64,000 bases of DNA from Oryzisolibacter propanilivorax (lineage in GTDB: Bacteria; Pseudomonadota; Gammaproteobacteria; Burkholderiales; Burkholderiaceae_C): assembly GCF_900103645.1 (NCBI RefSeq), contig NZ_FNHP01000004.1, positions 124,001 through 188,000 of the forward strand, in the 5' to 3' direction. Shown piece after piece: positions 10,071 to 18,426 of the stretch. The number at the start of each line of letters is the position of its first letter. Within the stretch, counting starts at the first letter, position 1. The notes beneath the pieces were generated by a model, which saw nothing but the letters and a program-made list of their open reading frames with translations, was not told the origin of the DNA and did no database searches. The translations under genes and the position numbers were made by a program.

Positions 10071-10508
10071 ATGAAACATTCCGCCTTGGCGCGCCGCGCG
10101 CGCGGCTTCACGCTGATCGAGCTGCTGATCGTCATGGTCATTCTGGGGCTGCTGGCATCGCTGGTCGGCCCGCGCCTGTTCGGCCAGCTTGACGCCTCCA
10201 AGGTCAAGGCCGCGCGTACCCAGATCGAGATGGCCGGCGCGGCGTTGGACACCTACCGCCTGGACATGTCGCGCTACCCCACGACCGAAGAGGGTCTGGC
10301 CGCGCTGTCGGAAAAACCTGCCGACACCGAAGCCGCCGCCCGCTGGCGCGGCCCCTACCTCAAGAAGCGCGTGGACAAGGACCCCTGGGGTAACAGCTAC
10401 GTCTACAAGGCCCCGGGCGAGAAGGCCGACTACGAGCTGTCCTCGCTGGGCGCGGACGGCAAGGAAGGCGGCAGCGGCGACGCCGCCGACATCCACAGTT
10501 GGGAATGA
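10071..10508 (+). CDS. gspG: Major pseudopilin GspG
   Basis: 145 residues with a type IV prepilin leader: basic RRARG, cleavage before FTLIELLIVMVILGLLASLVGPRLFG, with Glu at +5. The C-terminal part carries GspG hallmarks: YPTTEEGL, WRGPYLKK, DPWGNSYVYK and an acidic calcium-binding-like LGADGKEGGSGDAADI loop. It is the main subunit of the periplasmic pseudopilus, processed by a prepilin peptidase that is not in this window. It lies 24 nt after gspF in the same operon. Length and motifs match the family closely. Confidence 0.97.
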   Translation: MKHSALARRARGFTLIELLIVMVILGLLASLVGPRLFGQLDASKVKAARTQIEMAGAALDTYRLDMSRYPTTEEGLAALSEKPADTEAAARWRGPYLKKRVDKDPWGNSYVYKAPGEKADYELSSLGADGKEGGSGDAADIHSWE

Positions 10509-10538
10509 CCCGCGGCTGGCGCGGCCCCGGGCCCTGAC

Positions 10539-10994
10539 ATGACGCGACGCGCCGCGGCGGGCGGCTTTTCCCTGCTGGAATTGCTGTTGGTGCTGGTGCT
10601 GGTGGGCATCGGCACCGGGCTGGCCATCGCCTCGGTGGACCGGCTGTCCTCGCGCATGCAGGAGCGGCAATGGTTGGACCGCACCCAGCAGCAGTTGCAG
10701 CGGCTGCGCAACAAGGCAGTGCTGGCCGAGCGCCCCGTAACGGCCACACTGGACTTCGACTCCGGTACGCTCAGCAGCCCCGCCGCGGCATCCTTGACGC
10801 TGCCCGCGGGCTATGCCTGGCAACCCGAGCCCGGCCAGGATGACAAACCGCTGCGGCTGGTGTTCTTACCCGATGGCACCATGTACCAGGCGGCCTTCGT
10901 CATGCAGACGCCCTCGGGTGAACGTGCGCAATTCCGCCTGCAGTCCATCAGTGGACGCATCGAAAGGCTTCCGATTGCAGCGGCCAGTTCGTGA
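10539..10994 (+). CDS. gspH: Minor pseudopilin GspH
   Basis: 151 residues. The N-terminus has a prepilin site (AAGG then FSLLELLLVLVLVGIGTGLAIAS) with the conserved Glu at +5. The remainder is a short beta-rich domain (ATLDFDSGTLSS, LRLVFLPDGTMYQAAF) as in minor pseudopilins of the GspH/FimT group. It follows gspG by 30 nt, and its 3' end overlaps the likely gspI start. Assignment as GspH rests on motif, size and the G-H-I-J-K gene order. Confidence 0.9.
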   Translation: MTRRAAAGGFSLLELLLVLVLVGIGTGLAIASVDRLSSRMQERQWLDRTQQQLQRLRNKAVLAERPVTATLDFDSGTLSSPAAASLTLPAGYAWQPEPGQDDKPLRLVFLPDGTMYQAAFVMQTPSGERAQFRLQSISGRIERLPIAAASS

Positions 10995-11478
10995 CGCGTG
11001 CCGCCCCCGGCAGCGCGGCTTCACGTTGCTGGAGGTGCTGGTGGCCATGACGCTGGTGGGTGTCGGCCTGGCCCTGGCGTTCACCACCATCTCGGGCAGT
11101 GCGCGCACAGAGGACCGCCTAGCGGTGCACACCGCTGCCCTGCAGCTGGCACGCGCCAAGCTGGACGAAGCGCTGGCACAGCCAGATTTCCAGATCGCCG
11201 CCGATCCTGGGGAAGAGCGCTATGCCGGCCAGGAATTCGGCTACCGGCTGCGCCAGACGCCGGTGCAGCTGCTGAACGACGCGCAGCGCGCCCGCCTGCC
11301 CCAATTCCAGCAGCAGCTGGAGCATGTCGAGATCGAGGTGTTCTGGGGCCCCAAGGACGCGCAGCAGTCCTACCGCCTGTCCACCCTGCGCGCCATCGCG
11401 CCGCCGGCTGCGTCAGGAGGCGCGCCGGCGCCCGGCCAGCCCTCACCGGCGGCTGCGGCGCAGGGCGTCACGCAATGA
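10975..11478 (+). CDS. gspI: Minor pseudopilin GspI
   Basis: About 167 residues with a prepilin signal (RQRG, then FTLLEVLVAMTLVGVGLALAFT). No ATG is available between the gspH end and the leader. The best starts are a TTG at 10975, preceded by AAAGG at suitable spacing, or a GTG at 10951; both overlap gspH. The body has the GspI-like helix TAALQLARAKLDEALA, and the C-terminus is Ala/Pro/Gly-rich. It is a minor pseudopilin of the tip complex with GspJ and GspK. Its stop overlaps the gspJ start. The identity is firm; the exact start is uncertain. Confidence 0.9.
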   Translation: MQRPVRDACRPRQRGFTLLEVLVAMTLVGVGLALAFTTISGSARTEDRLAVHTAALQLARAKLDEALAQPDFQIAADPGEERYAGQEFGYRLRQTPVQLLNDAQRARLPQFQQQLEHVEIEVFWGPKDAQQSYRLSTLRAIAPPAASGGAPAPGQPSPAAAAQGVTQ

Positions 11479-12110
11479 TGGGACGCTCCTCACCCGCGCC
11501 CATGGCGGGCTTCACCCTGCTGGAGCTGATCATTGCCCTGGCCATCGCGTCGCTGGTGGCACTGATCGGCGCTTCGGCGCTGTCGGGCATGCTGGACTTT
11601 CGCCAGCGCAGCGCTCAGCGCGCCGATGCGCGTGCCGACGTGCGCGCGGCCGAGCGCGTGCTGCGCCACGAATGGGCGGCACGCGGCAAGGCGGTGCGTT
11701 CGGACGGCCGCTCGCTGGAATTCGACACCCTGCACCCGATAGGCACTGGCGGCGGCGCCGCGCAGCCTGCCTTGGCGCATGTGCGCCTGGCCTGCGAGAT
11801 CGCACCGTCGGGCGCGCTCGAACTGCTGCATTTCATCCGTTTCCTGCCCCTCGACGGCGCGGCGCCGTCCACGCAAGGGCCGCCGCGCTGGCAGGATCGG
11901 CAGGTGCTGGCCACCGGCCTGCGCAGCTGTGCGTTTTCCTTCCTGGCGCGCCTGCGCGGCGCCGACGGGCAGGAGCACACCCGCTGGCAGACGCGCTGGG
12001 AAGAAAACCAGCCGGCACCCCAGCTCATGCGACTGGCACTGTCGGGCCTGCGCGAGGACATGCCGCCCGTGGTCTACACCGCCCGGTCCAAGCCGGAGCA
12101 GCCGCGATGA
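11475..12110 (+). CDS. gspJ: Minor pseudopilin GspJ
   Basis: 211 residues, starting at the first of two consecutive ATG codons; the first overlaps the gspI stop (ATGA). The prepilin signal is MAG followed by FTLLELIIALAIASLVALIGASAL. The soluble domain includes DVRAAERVLRHEWAARG and a C-terminal LALSGLREDMPPVVY. It forms the pseudopilus tip with GspI and GspK. The next gene starts inside its stop codon region, consistent with translational coupling through the whole G-K block. Confidence 0.9.
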   Translation: MMGRSSPAPMAGFTLLELIIALAIASLVALIGASALSGMLDFRQRSAQRADARADVRAAERVLRHEWAARGKAVRSDGRSLEFDTLHPIGTGGGAAQPALAHVRLACEIAPSGALELLHFIRFLPLDGAAPSTQGPPRWQDRQVLATGLRSCAFSFLARLRGADGQEHTRWQTRWEENQPAPQLMRLALSGLREDMPPVVYTARSKPEQPR

Positions 12111-13063
12111 CTGGAATGCGCAAGCGTCTGCCCATGCGACGTGCTGCAGCAAGGCCACTGCGACCGCGCGGCTATGTGTTGCTGTTCGTGCTCGGACTGC
12201 TGGCCGTGGTGGCGACGGTGGTGTTGGGCAGCAGCGTCGGCCTGCGCCTGGACACCCAGTTGCTGACGCATGAAAAAACCCGCCTGCGCCAGCACTACGC
12301 CCTGCAGGGCGCCGCCCAAGAGGTGGCTGCCCAGCTAGCCATCACCCAGGCGGTGGATGCGCTGCGGCTCAAGCCGGACGACGCGCTGCTGCGCGACTGG
12401 CCGCTGTGGCGCCCCGACGCTGGCGAGCAGCGGGTGCGCTTGGACGGCCTGAGCGTGCAGGTCCGCCTGCACGATGTCAGCGGCCTGCCCGACGCCAACC
12501 TGTTGACCCAGGCCGAATGGCAACGCCTGCTGCTGCTCGCCGGCGCCGCCAACGCGGACAGTGCGCAGCGCCTGGCAACGCAGCTGTATGCCCTGCGCCA
12601 GCAGCTGGCCGCGCTGCGCGGCGGGCGCGGCTTCACCAGCCTGCAGGAGCTGCTGCAGTGGCGCGAGATCCCGGCGGCGCTGGCCTACGGCGACCCGGCG
12701 CGCGAGCTGCCCGGCCTGGGCGCGCTGGTGGTGGTGGGCACTGGCAGCAAGCGTGTGAACCTGGACCGCACTCCGTTGCCGGTGATCCAGGCACTGGGCG
12801 CCAACGTCACACCCGAACACCTGCGCCAGCTGGCCGCGCTGCGCGCTGCCGGCCCCATCCCCGTGCAGCAGGCGCAGCTGTGGCTGCAGGGCACCGGTCT
12901 GGACGCCTATCCCCCTGGCGGTCCGGTCATGGCGGTCCAGGCCCGGCTGCGCATGGCGGACGCTGCCGCCAGCGGCTCCGAGCTGGTGGCGCTGATTGCC
13001 GGCGAGAATGGCCGGTTCGCTGTGGTGGACCAATGGCCCGACCCAGGGATTCCCGGGCGCTGA
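12107..13063 (+). CDS. gspK: Minor pseudopilin GspK
   Basis: 318 residues, starting at the ATG that overlaps the gspJ stop. The N-terminus is RPRGYVLLFVLGLLAVVATVVLG, a GspK-type leader without the +5 Glu seen in the other pseudopilins, as is usual for GspK. Family features are VRLHDVSGLPDANLLT, the helical GFTSLQELLQW segment, and VNLDRTPLPVIQALG. It is the largest pseudopilin and sits at the tip. A gap of 54 nt separates it from gspL. Confidence 0.9.
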   Translation: MTGMRKRLPMRRAAARPLRPRGYVLLFVLGLLAVVATVVLGSSVGLRLDTQLLTHEKTRLRQHYALQGAAQEVAAQLAITQAVDALRLKPDDALLRDWPLWRPDAGEQRVRLDGLSVQVRLHDVSGLPDANLLTQAEWQRLLLLAGAANADSAQRLATQLYALRQQLAALRGGRGFTSLQELLQWREIPAALAYGDPARELPGLGALVVVGTGSKRVNLDRTPLPVIQALGANVTPEHLRQLAALRAAGPIPVQQAQLWLQGTGLDAYPPGGPVMAVQARLRMADAAASGSELVALIAGENGRFAVVDQWPDPGIPGR

Positions 13064-13117
13064 CGCCGTCGCTGCCCGAACGGCCCCGCCCTTTCTTCTT
13101 CCTTTCCTTTTCCTTCC

Positions 13118-14443
13118 ATGCGCAACCGCACGTTCCCAGGCCTGAGGCAGCACCAGCTGGTGCTGTCGCTGACCCCCGAATGCCTGCACCTGCTGCACCT
13201 GCAGCGCGGCCCTCTGGGCTGGCGCCGCCGGCACGACGCGCAGCGCGCGCTGCCGGCGGGCGATGCCTCCCTGGCCAGCGTGCACGAGCACTTGCAGCAG
13301 TGCGTGCAGCAGTGGCGCCTGCCTTCGGGCACGCGCGTGCACTGGGTGTTGTCCGGCGACATCCTGGGCATCGCCGCCCCAGCGCAGCCCGGCACTCCGG
13401 CCACGGCATTGCTGCCCTTCGCCCCCTCGGACGTACGCACCCAGCCAGACCTGTTCGCACGCGGTGCGGCCGGTGGCGTGCTGTGGATCCACAAGGACTG
13501 GCTGGCCGAGATCGAGCGCATCAGCGAGCAGTGTCGGCTGGAGCTCGTCGAGCTGTACGCCCGCGGGCAGCTGTTCCAGCGCGAAGCCGCGCGTGCCGCA
13601 GGCGGCCTGAAAGTGGTGATAGAGGAGCTGGCCACGCCGCAGCCGCAAACCTTTCTGCACATGTACAGCGCCAGCGGCGGCCTGCTGCGCTCGCGCGTGC
13701 TGATGTCCGCCGACCAGGGCGAGGCGCTGCCCGGCGTGGTCAGTGCCGAACTGGCGGCACTGCAGCCGCCTGCCGACAGTCCCGCCACCCTGCTGATGGC
13801 CCGGCAGCCGCAGCCGGACATTGCAGGCCTGCGCTGGCAGGCCCTGCAGGCGACCGGCGAGGGTGAACGCCTGTGGCAGCTGTGGGGCTCGGATTCGGAG
13901 GGCATCGCCATCCGTGCCACGCACGAGGAGCTGGCTGGCACGTTGAAGGCGCTCAGCCTGGGCCTGGGTCTGGCGGGGATGCTCGCCCTGGGCGCGGTGA
14001 TCTGGCACGACGGCCAGCTGCGCCAGCAAATCGAAGAGGACAGCACGGCCGTGCGCCGCGATGCGTCGCGCGTGGCGGCGGCGCGTGCGCTCAAGACCCT
14101 GACCCTGCGCATGTCCGACGCCGACCAGGCCGCGCGCGCGCTGCAGCAGGACGATGGCGCGATGTACGGCCTGGCGCAGATCACTTCGCGCTTTCCACCG
14201 CCGCCTGCCACGCTGCTGTATGTGCGCAGTGACACACGCAGTCTGGCCTTTGCCGGGACCGGCAACGACGCCAGTGTGCAGGAGCTGCGCCAGCAAGGGC
14301 TGCCGGGCTACGGGCCGCTGGAGGACCTGCCGGTACCCGACTTCCTCACCGGCACCGATCCGGCCATCCACCTGCAGGCCACGCGGCTACCGCCCGAGCC
14401 TGTCGCCGCCCCCACTCCGCCGGCCCGGGAGCCCGGAACATGA
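13118..14443 (+). CDS. gspL: Type II secretion assembly platform protein GspL-like
   Basis: 441 residues. The N-terminal ~270 residues are a cytoplasmic domain, divergent in sequence from the actin-like fold of GspL. One membrane helix lies near residues 277-297 (LSLGLGLAGMLALGAVIW), followed by a coiled coil (QLRQQIEEDSTAVRRDASRVAAAR) and a periplasmic ferredoxin-like tail. This topology and the position between gspK and gspM fit GspL, which couples GspE to the pseudopilus. Sequence alone gives a weaker match than for the pseudopilins, so the name leans on context. It overlaps the next gene by 4 nt. Confidence 0.78.
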   Translation: MRNRTFPGLRQHQLVLSLTPECLHLLHLQRGPLGWRRRHDAQRALPAGDASLASVHEHLQQCVQQWRLPSGTRVHWVLSGDILGIAAPAQPGTPATALLPFAPSDVRTQPDLFARGAAGGVLWIHKDWLAEIERISEQCRLELVELYARGQLFQREAARAAGGLKVVIEELATPQPQTFLHMYSASGGLLRSRVLMSADQGEALPGVVSAELAALQPPADSPATLLMARQPQPDIAGLRWQALQATGEGERLWQLWGSDSEGIAIRATHEELAGTLKALSLGLGLAGMLALGAVIWHDGQLRQQIEEDSTAVRRDASRVAAARALKTLTLRMSDADQAARALQQDDGAMYGLAQITSRFPPPPATLLYVRSDTRSLAFAGTGNDASVQELRQQGLPGYGPLEDLPVPDFLTGTDPAIHLQATRLPPEPVAAPTPPAREPGT

Positions 14444-15054
14444 AACGCGACCTGAAACGCCTGCACCGGCAGCACGGCATCCGCTACTTCGCCCTGCCCT
14501 TCATCGTGGTGCTGCTGCTGGCCACGCTGGCTGACCAGTACCTGGGCGACTACCTGGAGCACCGCGAGCAGGCCGCCGACCTGCAGGCCCAGCGCGAGCG
14601 CGACCAGGAGGTGCTGCGCCTGAATGCCAAGGTGCAGCGCAGCCACGACGAGTTGGCCGCCCCCCACGCCGCGCTGGCGCCACGCCTGTTCGCCGAAGAA
14701 GACCCGCAGCAGGCCCTGGCGGCGCTGCAGTCAGCTTTGGATACGCTGCTGCGCTCGCTTTATATGGAAAATATCGAGTTTTCCGAACCGCTGGCGCCCA
14801 CCAGGGCCGGCGCCGGCCGCATCGAGATCAGCGCCCGCTTCACCGCCGTGCCGCAGCAACTGCCGCGCCTGCAGGCCGCCCTGGCGTCCGCGCCCCGGCT
14901 GATGCAGGTGCAGGCCATCGAGCTGCGCGTGGTGCCCGACCCAGCCCGCGGCAGCCAGCAGCTGGCCGTGACCGCCCGCTTCGCCGGCGTGCATGCCCCC
15001 GTCCCGCCCGAGCCCGCTGCCGACACCGCCGGCAAGGCCGTCGCCAAGCCGTAG
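14440..15054 (+). CDS. gspM: Type II secretion protein GspM-like
   Basis: 204 residues with a short cytoplasmic N-terminus, one membrane helix (residues ~17-33, FALPFIVVLLLATLADQY), a coiled coil (LEHREQAADLQAQRERDQEV) and a small periplasmic alpha/beta domain. This is the topology of GspM/PilO proteins, which pair with GspL/PilN. The start codon overlaps the gspL stop. The name depends on topology and operon position; no catalytic role is expected. Confidence 0.75.
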   Translation: MKRDLKRLHRQHGIRYFALPFIVVLLLATLADQYLGDYLEHREQAADLQAQRERDQEVLRLNAKVQRSHDELAAPHAALAPRLFAEEDPQQALAALQSALDTLLRSLYMENIEFSEPLAPTRAGAGRIEISARFTAVPQQLPRLQAALASAPRLMQVQAIELRVVPDPARGSQQLAVTARFAGVHAPVPPEPAADTAGKAVAKP

Positions 15055-15077
15055 AGCCCGATTTTTCGACCGTGACA

Positions 15078-17543
15078 ATGACTCCATCTTCCGCTCCGTC
15101 GCTCCTCAAGCTCACCGTGGCCGGCCTGCTCGCGCCGGCGCTGGTGCTCGCCCCCATCCCGGCCGCCTGGGCACAGCAACCGGTGAACCCGTTCGGCGGC
15201 ATGCTGTCCGCCCCGCGCCCGCCAGCCGCCGCGCCAGCACCCGCTGTGGTGCAGCCGCTGCAGCCAGCGAACACCGGCACGCCGGCACCCGCCCAGACGC
15301 CGGCTCCCGCCGCCCCCATGGGGCTGGCACAGCCGGCCAGCCCGGTGCCCGACGTCCAGGCACCTGCGCCGACACTGGCGCCCCCGCGCACCGTGGCGGC
15401 CACCCCCAACCCGTCCGTGCAGCTGAGCACCACGCCCAACCCCGGCGTGACGCTGAAGTTCGACAACGCCGACCTGTACGACGTGATCCAGGTGATCCTG
15501 GGCGACATCCTGAAGCTGGACTACATCATCGACCCATCGGTGCAGGGGCGCATCACGCTCAAGAGCACCGGCGCCATCAGCATGGCCGACATCTTCAGCA
15601 CGCTGGAGACGGCCCTGTCCACGGCCAATATCGCCATCGTGCGCCAGGGCAAGGTATACAAGGTGGTGCGCGACGCCAACGCCTCGCGCGACGCCGTGGG
15701 CCAGACCGGCGTGGGCCCGGCGTCGGTGGTCATGCAGATCATCCCGCTGCAGTTCGTGCAGGCCAGCCAGATGGTCAACACACTGCGCAACTTCGTCGGC
15801 CCGCAGGCGGCCATCACCAACGACCCGACCAACCGCCACCTGATCGTGGTGGACCGCGCCGCCAACGTCGAGAAGATCGTGGACATGGTGCGCACCCTGG
15901 ACGCCGACTACCTGGCGCAGGTCAACATCCGCCTGGTGACGCTGCGCCACGCCGAGGCCGCCGAGGTTGCCAAGGAACTGGAGGGCCTGTTCAAGACCTC
16001 GGGCCTGTTCAACTGGACCGGCACCGACGCCGCCAAAGCTTACTTCCTGCCCGTGGCGCGCATGAACGCGCTGCTGGTGGCCACCAGCAACGAGCGCGTC
16101 ATGCAGGCCGCCGAGCAGTGGATCAAGACCCTGGACGCCGAGCCCCAGGACGGCCTGGGCGCCTACGTGCACATCTACCCGGTGGCCAACAGCAACGCCG
16201 TGCACTTGGCCAACTTGGTGACGCAGATCTTCGGCGGCACGCCGCCGGCGCAGAACAACGCCAACCAGGGTGCGGCAGGTCTGCCGTCTGCCAACTCCAC
16301 GGCATTCGCGGGCAGCGCTGGCAGCGGCGCGGGCGGACTGGGTGCGGCAGCGGGCGCCACCGGGCTGGGTGCGACCGGGGGCGCGGCGGGCGCGCAGACA
16401 ACCAACGCCGCCACACGCACCATCGAACGCGGCAGCGTGCCGGGCCAGGCCGGGCAGGCGGGTTCCGGTCGCGGCCTGTCGGGCACGGTGCAGGTCATTC
16501 CAGACGAAGTCACCAACACCTTGGTGGTACGCGCCTCGGCGCAGGACTACCAGCAGATCCGCAAGGTGCTGGAGCGTCTGGACAACCGCGCGCGCCAGGT
16601 GATGGTGCAGGTCATGGTGGCCGAGGTGGTGCTGACCGACGCGCTGCAGTACGGCGTGGAGTGGTGGCTGAAGTCGGTCCTGAGCCACAGCGGCAACAGC
16701 TGGCCGGGCTATGTGGGCCTGAGCAACGCCGACAGGACCCTCGCCGTCGCCAGCCCAGGCGCCACGCCTACGGCCACCAACGACATCAAGTCAGGCCTGA
16801 ACTACGCCGTGTTCGGCAGCGCCGGACAGGTCATCGGCATGCTGAATGTGCTTAGCCAGGACACCGACGTGAACGTGCTGTCGACGCCACACGTGCTGGC
16901 CAGCGACGGCAAGGTCGCGCGCGTCGAAGTGGGCGATGAGGTACCGATCATCACGCAAACCGTCTCCACGCCCACCAGCGGCGGGCTATTGACGGGTAGT
17001 TCCTTTTCCACCTCCAACTCGGTGCAGTACCGGCCCACCGGCATCCTGCTGGAGGTCAAGCCGAGCATCACCGCGACGGGCCAAGTGGCTCTGAGCATCT
17101 CCCAGGAGGTCAGCAGCCTGGGCAATCGGATCTCCGCCGGTGGCTCCGAGTATCCGAGCTTCCAAAAGCGCAAGGTGACTACCGATGCGACGGTGGAGAA
17201 CGGCAAGACCATCATGCTGGCCGGCCTCATTGAGGACCGCAATAACGACGGTGTGTCGGGCGTGCCCATCCTCAAGGATGTGCCGGTCGTCGGCGCTCTT
17301 TTTGGCACCACGTCCAAGAGGCGCACCAAGACCGAGCTGCTGATCACCATCACCCCCTACGTCGTGAACACGCGTGAGGAGGGCGAGCGTCTGGCCGAGT
17401 CCTTTCAAGCCAGCGTGCAACAGCTGCAGGGCCTGCTGGCCAAGAACAACACGCCCGACCTGCGTGCGCCAGCGGCGCCGCCCGCGTTGCCGCGTGTGCC
17501 TCGCCCGCAGCCCCAGCCGTTCCAAGACATGCTGCCGCAGTGA
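15078..17543 (+). CDS. gspD: Type II secretion outer-membrane secretin GspD
   Basis: About 821 residues. I prefer the ATG at 15078; a GTG two codons upstream is the alternative, and no ribosome binding site decides it. A signal peptide (~1-36, ending AAWA before QQPVNPF) is followed by a Pro/Ala-rich stretch to ~115. Then come the N0 domain (VTLKFDNADLYDVIQVILGD), N1-N3 repeats (NPTN/DPTNRHLIVVD, RMNALLVATSNERV) with a Gly/Ala-rich insertion at ~390-450, and the secretin domain (~505-775, VPIITQTVSTPTSGG, TGILLEVKP). It forms the outer-membrane channel. It is the last gene of the operon; no gspC or gspN follows. Confidence 0.96.
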   Translation: MTPSSAPSLLKLTVAGLLAPALVLAPIPAAWAQQPVNPFGGMLSAPRPPAAAPAPAVVQPLQPANTGTPAPAQTPAPAAPMGLAQPASPVPDVQAPAPTLAPPRTVAATPNPSVQLSTTPNPGVTLKFDNADLYDVIQVILGDILKLDYIIDPSVQGRITLKSTGAISMADIFSTLETALSTANIAIVRQGKVYKVVRDANASRDAVGQTGVGPASVVMQIIPLQFVQASQMVNTLRNFVGPQAAITNDPTNRHLIVVDRAANVEKIVDMVRTLDADYLAQVNIRLVTLRHAEAAEVAKELEGLFKTSGLFNWTGTDAAKAYFLPVARMNALLVATSNERVMQAAEQWIKTLDAEPQDGLGAYVHIYPVANSNAVHLANLVTQIFGGTPPAQNNANQGAAGLPSANSTAFAGSAGSGAGGLGAAAGATGLGATGGAAGAQTTNAATRTIERGSVPGQAGQAGSGRGLSGTVQVIPDEVTNTLVVRASAQDYQQIRKVLERLDNRARQVMVQVMVAEVVLTDALQYGVEWWLKSVLSHSGNSWPGYVGLSNADRTLAVASPGATPTATNDIKSGLNYAVFGSAGQVIGMLNVLSQDTDVNVLSTPHVLASDGKVARVEVGDEVPIITQTVSTPTSGGLLTGSSFSTSNSVQYRPTGILLEVKPSITATGQVALSISQEVSSLGNRISAGGSEYPSFQKRKVTTDATVENGKTIMLAGLIEDRNNDGVSGVPILKDVPVVGALFGTTSKRRTKTELLITITPYVVNTREEGERLAESFQASVQQLQGLLAKNNTPDLRAPAAPPALPRVPRPQPQPFQDMLPQ

Positions 17544-18426
17544 AGGGCAGTGAGGACTTCTTGAGCTTTTTGCTATATTTTAGATAGCTGATTGCCCTTT
17601 ACTTGCTTGGGCTTCAGGCTGTTTTGGTTGGTTTTCCGGCTTTGACTGCGAGGCCGCGACCCGCCCCGGCGGGCAACCTCCTTTTCTTGCTTGCATACAG
17701 GAAAAGGAGGCAAAAGAAGTGCGCGCCCCCGGTGCCCGTAGCCCCTTCGCTGCGCTACAGGGCAGCCTGCGATGCTCGGTACGGGCACAAGGGGGGAAGT
17801 CAGGGAGACGATTCGGGCCGGCGCTGCGCGCGGCCTGGTATGGGCGGGCGACGTTTCCACCCCCTCTTGCTCCCTCGCCCCCTTCAGGGGGAGAGGGCTG
17901 GGGTGAGGGGGCGAGAGTTCGGGCGCGGCGCCTATGCAAGGCTTCCCGCCCTCACCCCAGCCCTCTCCCGCCCTGCGGGAGAGGGAGTGAAGACCCGTCA
18001 GCGCGGCTGGTTCTTCCCTCTTTCTTTCTTCCGCTCCCGTTTCCTCCTCCCACCCCTTCAAGGCCGCGCCTGTCTCGGGGCGCTGGCGGGGTGGCATGGG
18101 CGCAGGTGCGCCCATGCTTCGTCATCTGGCTCGCTGCGGTTGTTTGAACGGAGCTGCGCAGCAGCGCAGTGAGTTCCGCAGCGCACCCCGCCAGTGCCCC
18201 GAGACAGGTTGCCCCCACGCGACAGCGTGGGGGACGCAGCCTGCGGGGGCGCACTTCTTTTGCTCACTTTTCTTGTGCGAGCAAGAAAAGTGAGTCGCCC
18301 GCCGGGGCGAGTCCCGGCCTCGCAGTCAAAGCCAAAAAACCAACCAAAACAGCTGGAAGCCCACGCAAATAAAGGGCAATCAGCTATCAAATCAGGAATA
18401 CAGCAACCGACAAAACTCCAGCCCCA
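17544..18426. repeat. Gene-free block with long imperfect inverted repeat and nested palindromes
   Basis: No credible gene lies here. A left arm (about 17579-17730) and a right arm (about 18245-18395) are imperfect inverted copies of each other. Both contain TAGCTGATTGCCCTTTA, CTGTTTTGGTTGGTTTT, GGCTTTGACTGCGAGGCC and CAAAAGAAGTGCGC. Between them are a palindromic REP-like pair (17870-17987), a second nested inverted pair (18068-18091 with 18186-18209, sharing CCTGTCTCGGGGC) and a hairpin at 18210-18231. The arms could fold as a very long hairpin and separate gspD from the convergent glycosyltransferase gene. There is no transposase and no obvious target duplication. Confidence 0.8.

Noticed and set aside
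9054-10823. Minus-strand frame of 589 codons over gspF-gspH
   Set aside because: Antisense shadow; pseudopilin motifs are clear on the plus strand.
11324-13063. 579-codon version of gspK
   Set aside because: The upstream part is an out-of-frame read of gspI and gspJ; the ATG overlapping the gspJ stop gives a normal GspK.
12335-14371. Minus-strand frame of 678 codons over gspK-gspL
   Set aside because: Antisense shadow with Gln/Arg-rich translation and no recognisable domain.
14760-16688. Long minus-strand open frame (642 codons) over gspM-gspD
   Set aside because: Antisense to the clear secretin gene; low-complexity His/Gly/Arg translation.
17544-18426. Insertion sequence with terminal inverted repeats
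   Set aside because: No transposase frame is found between the arms, and the arms are imperfect and carry nested smaller repeats.
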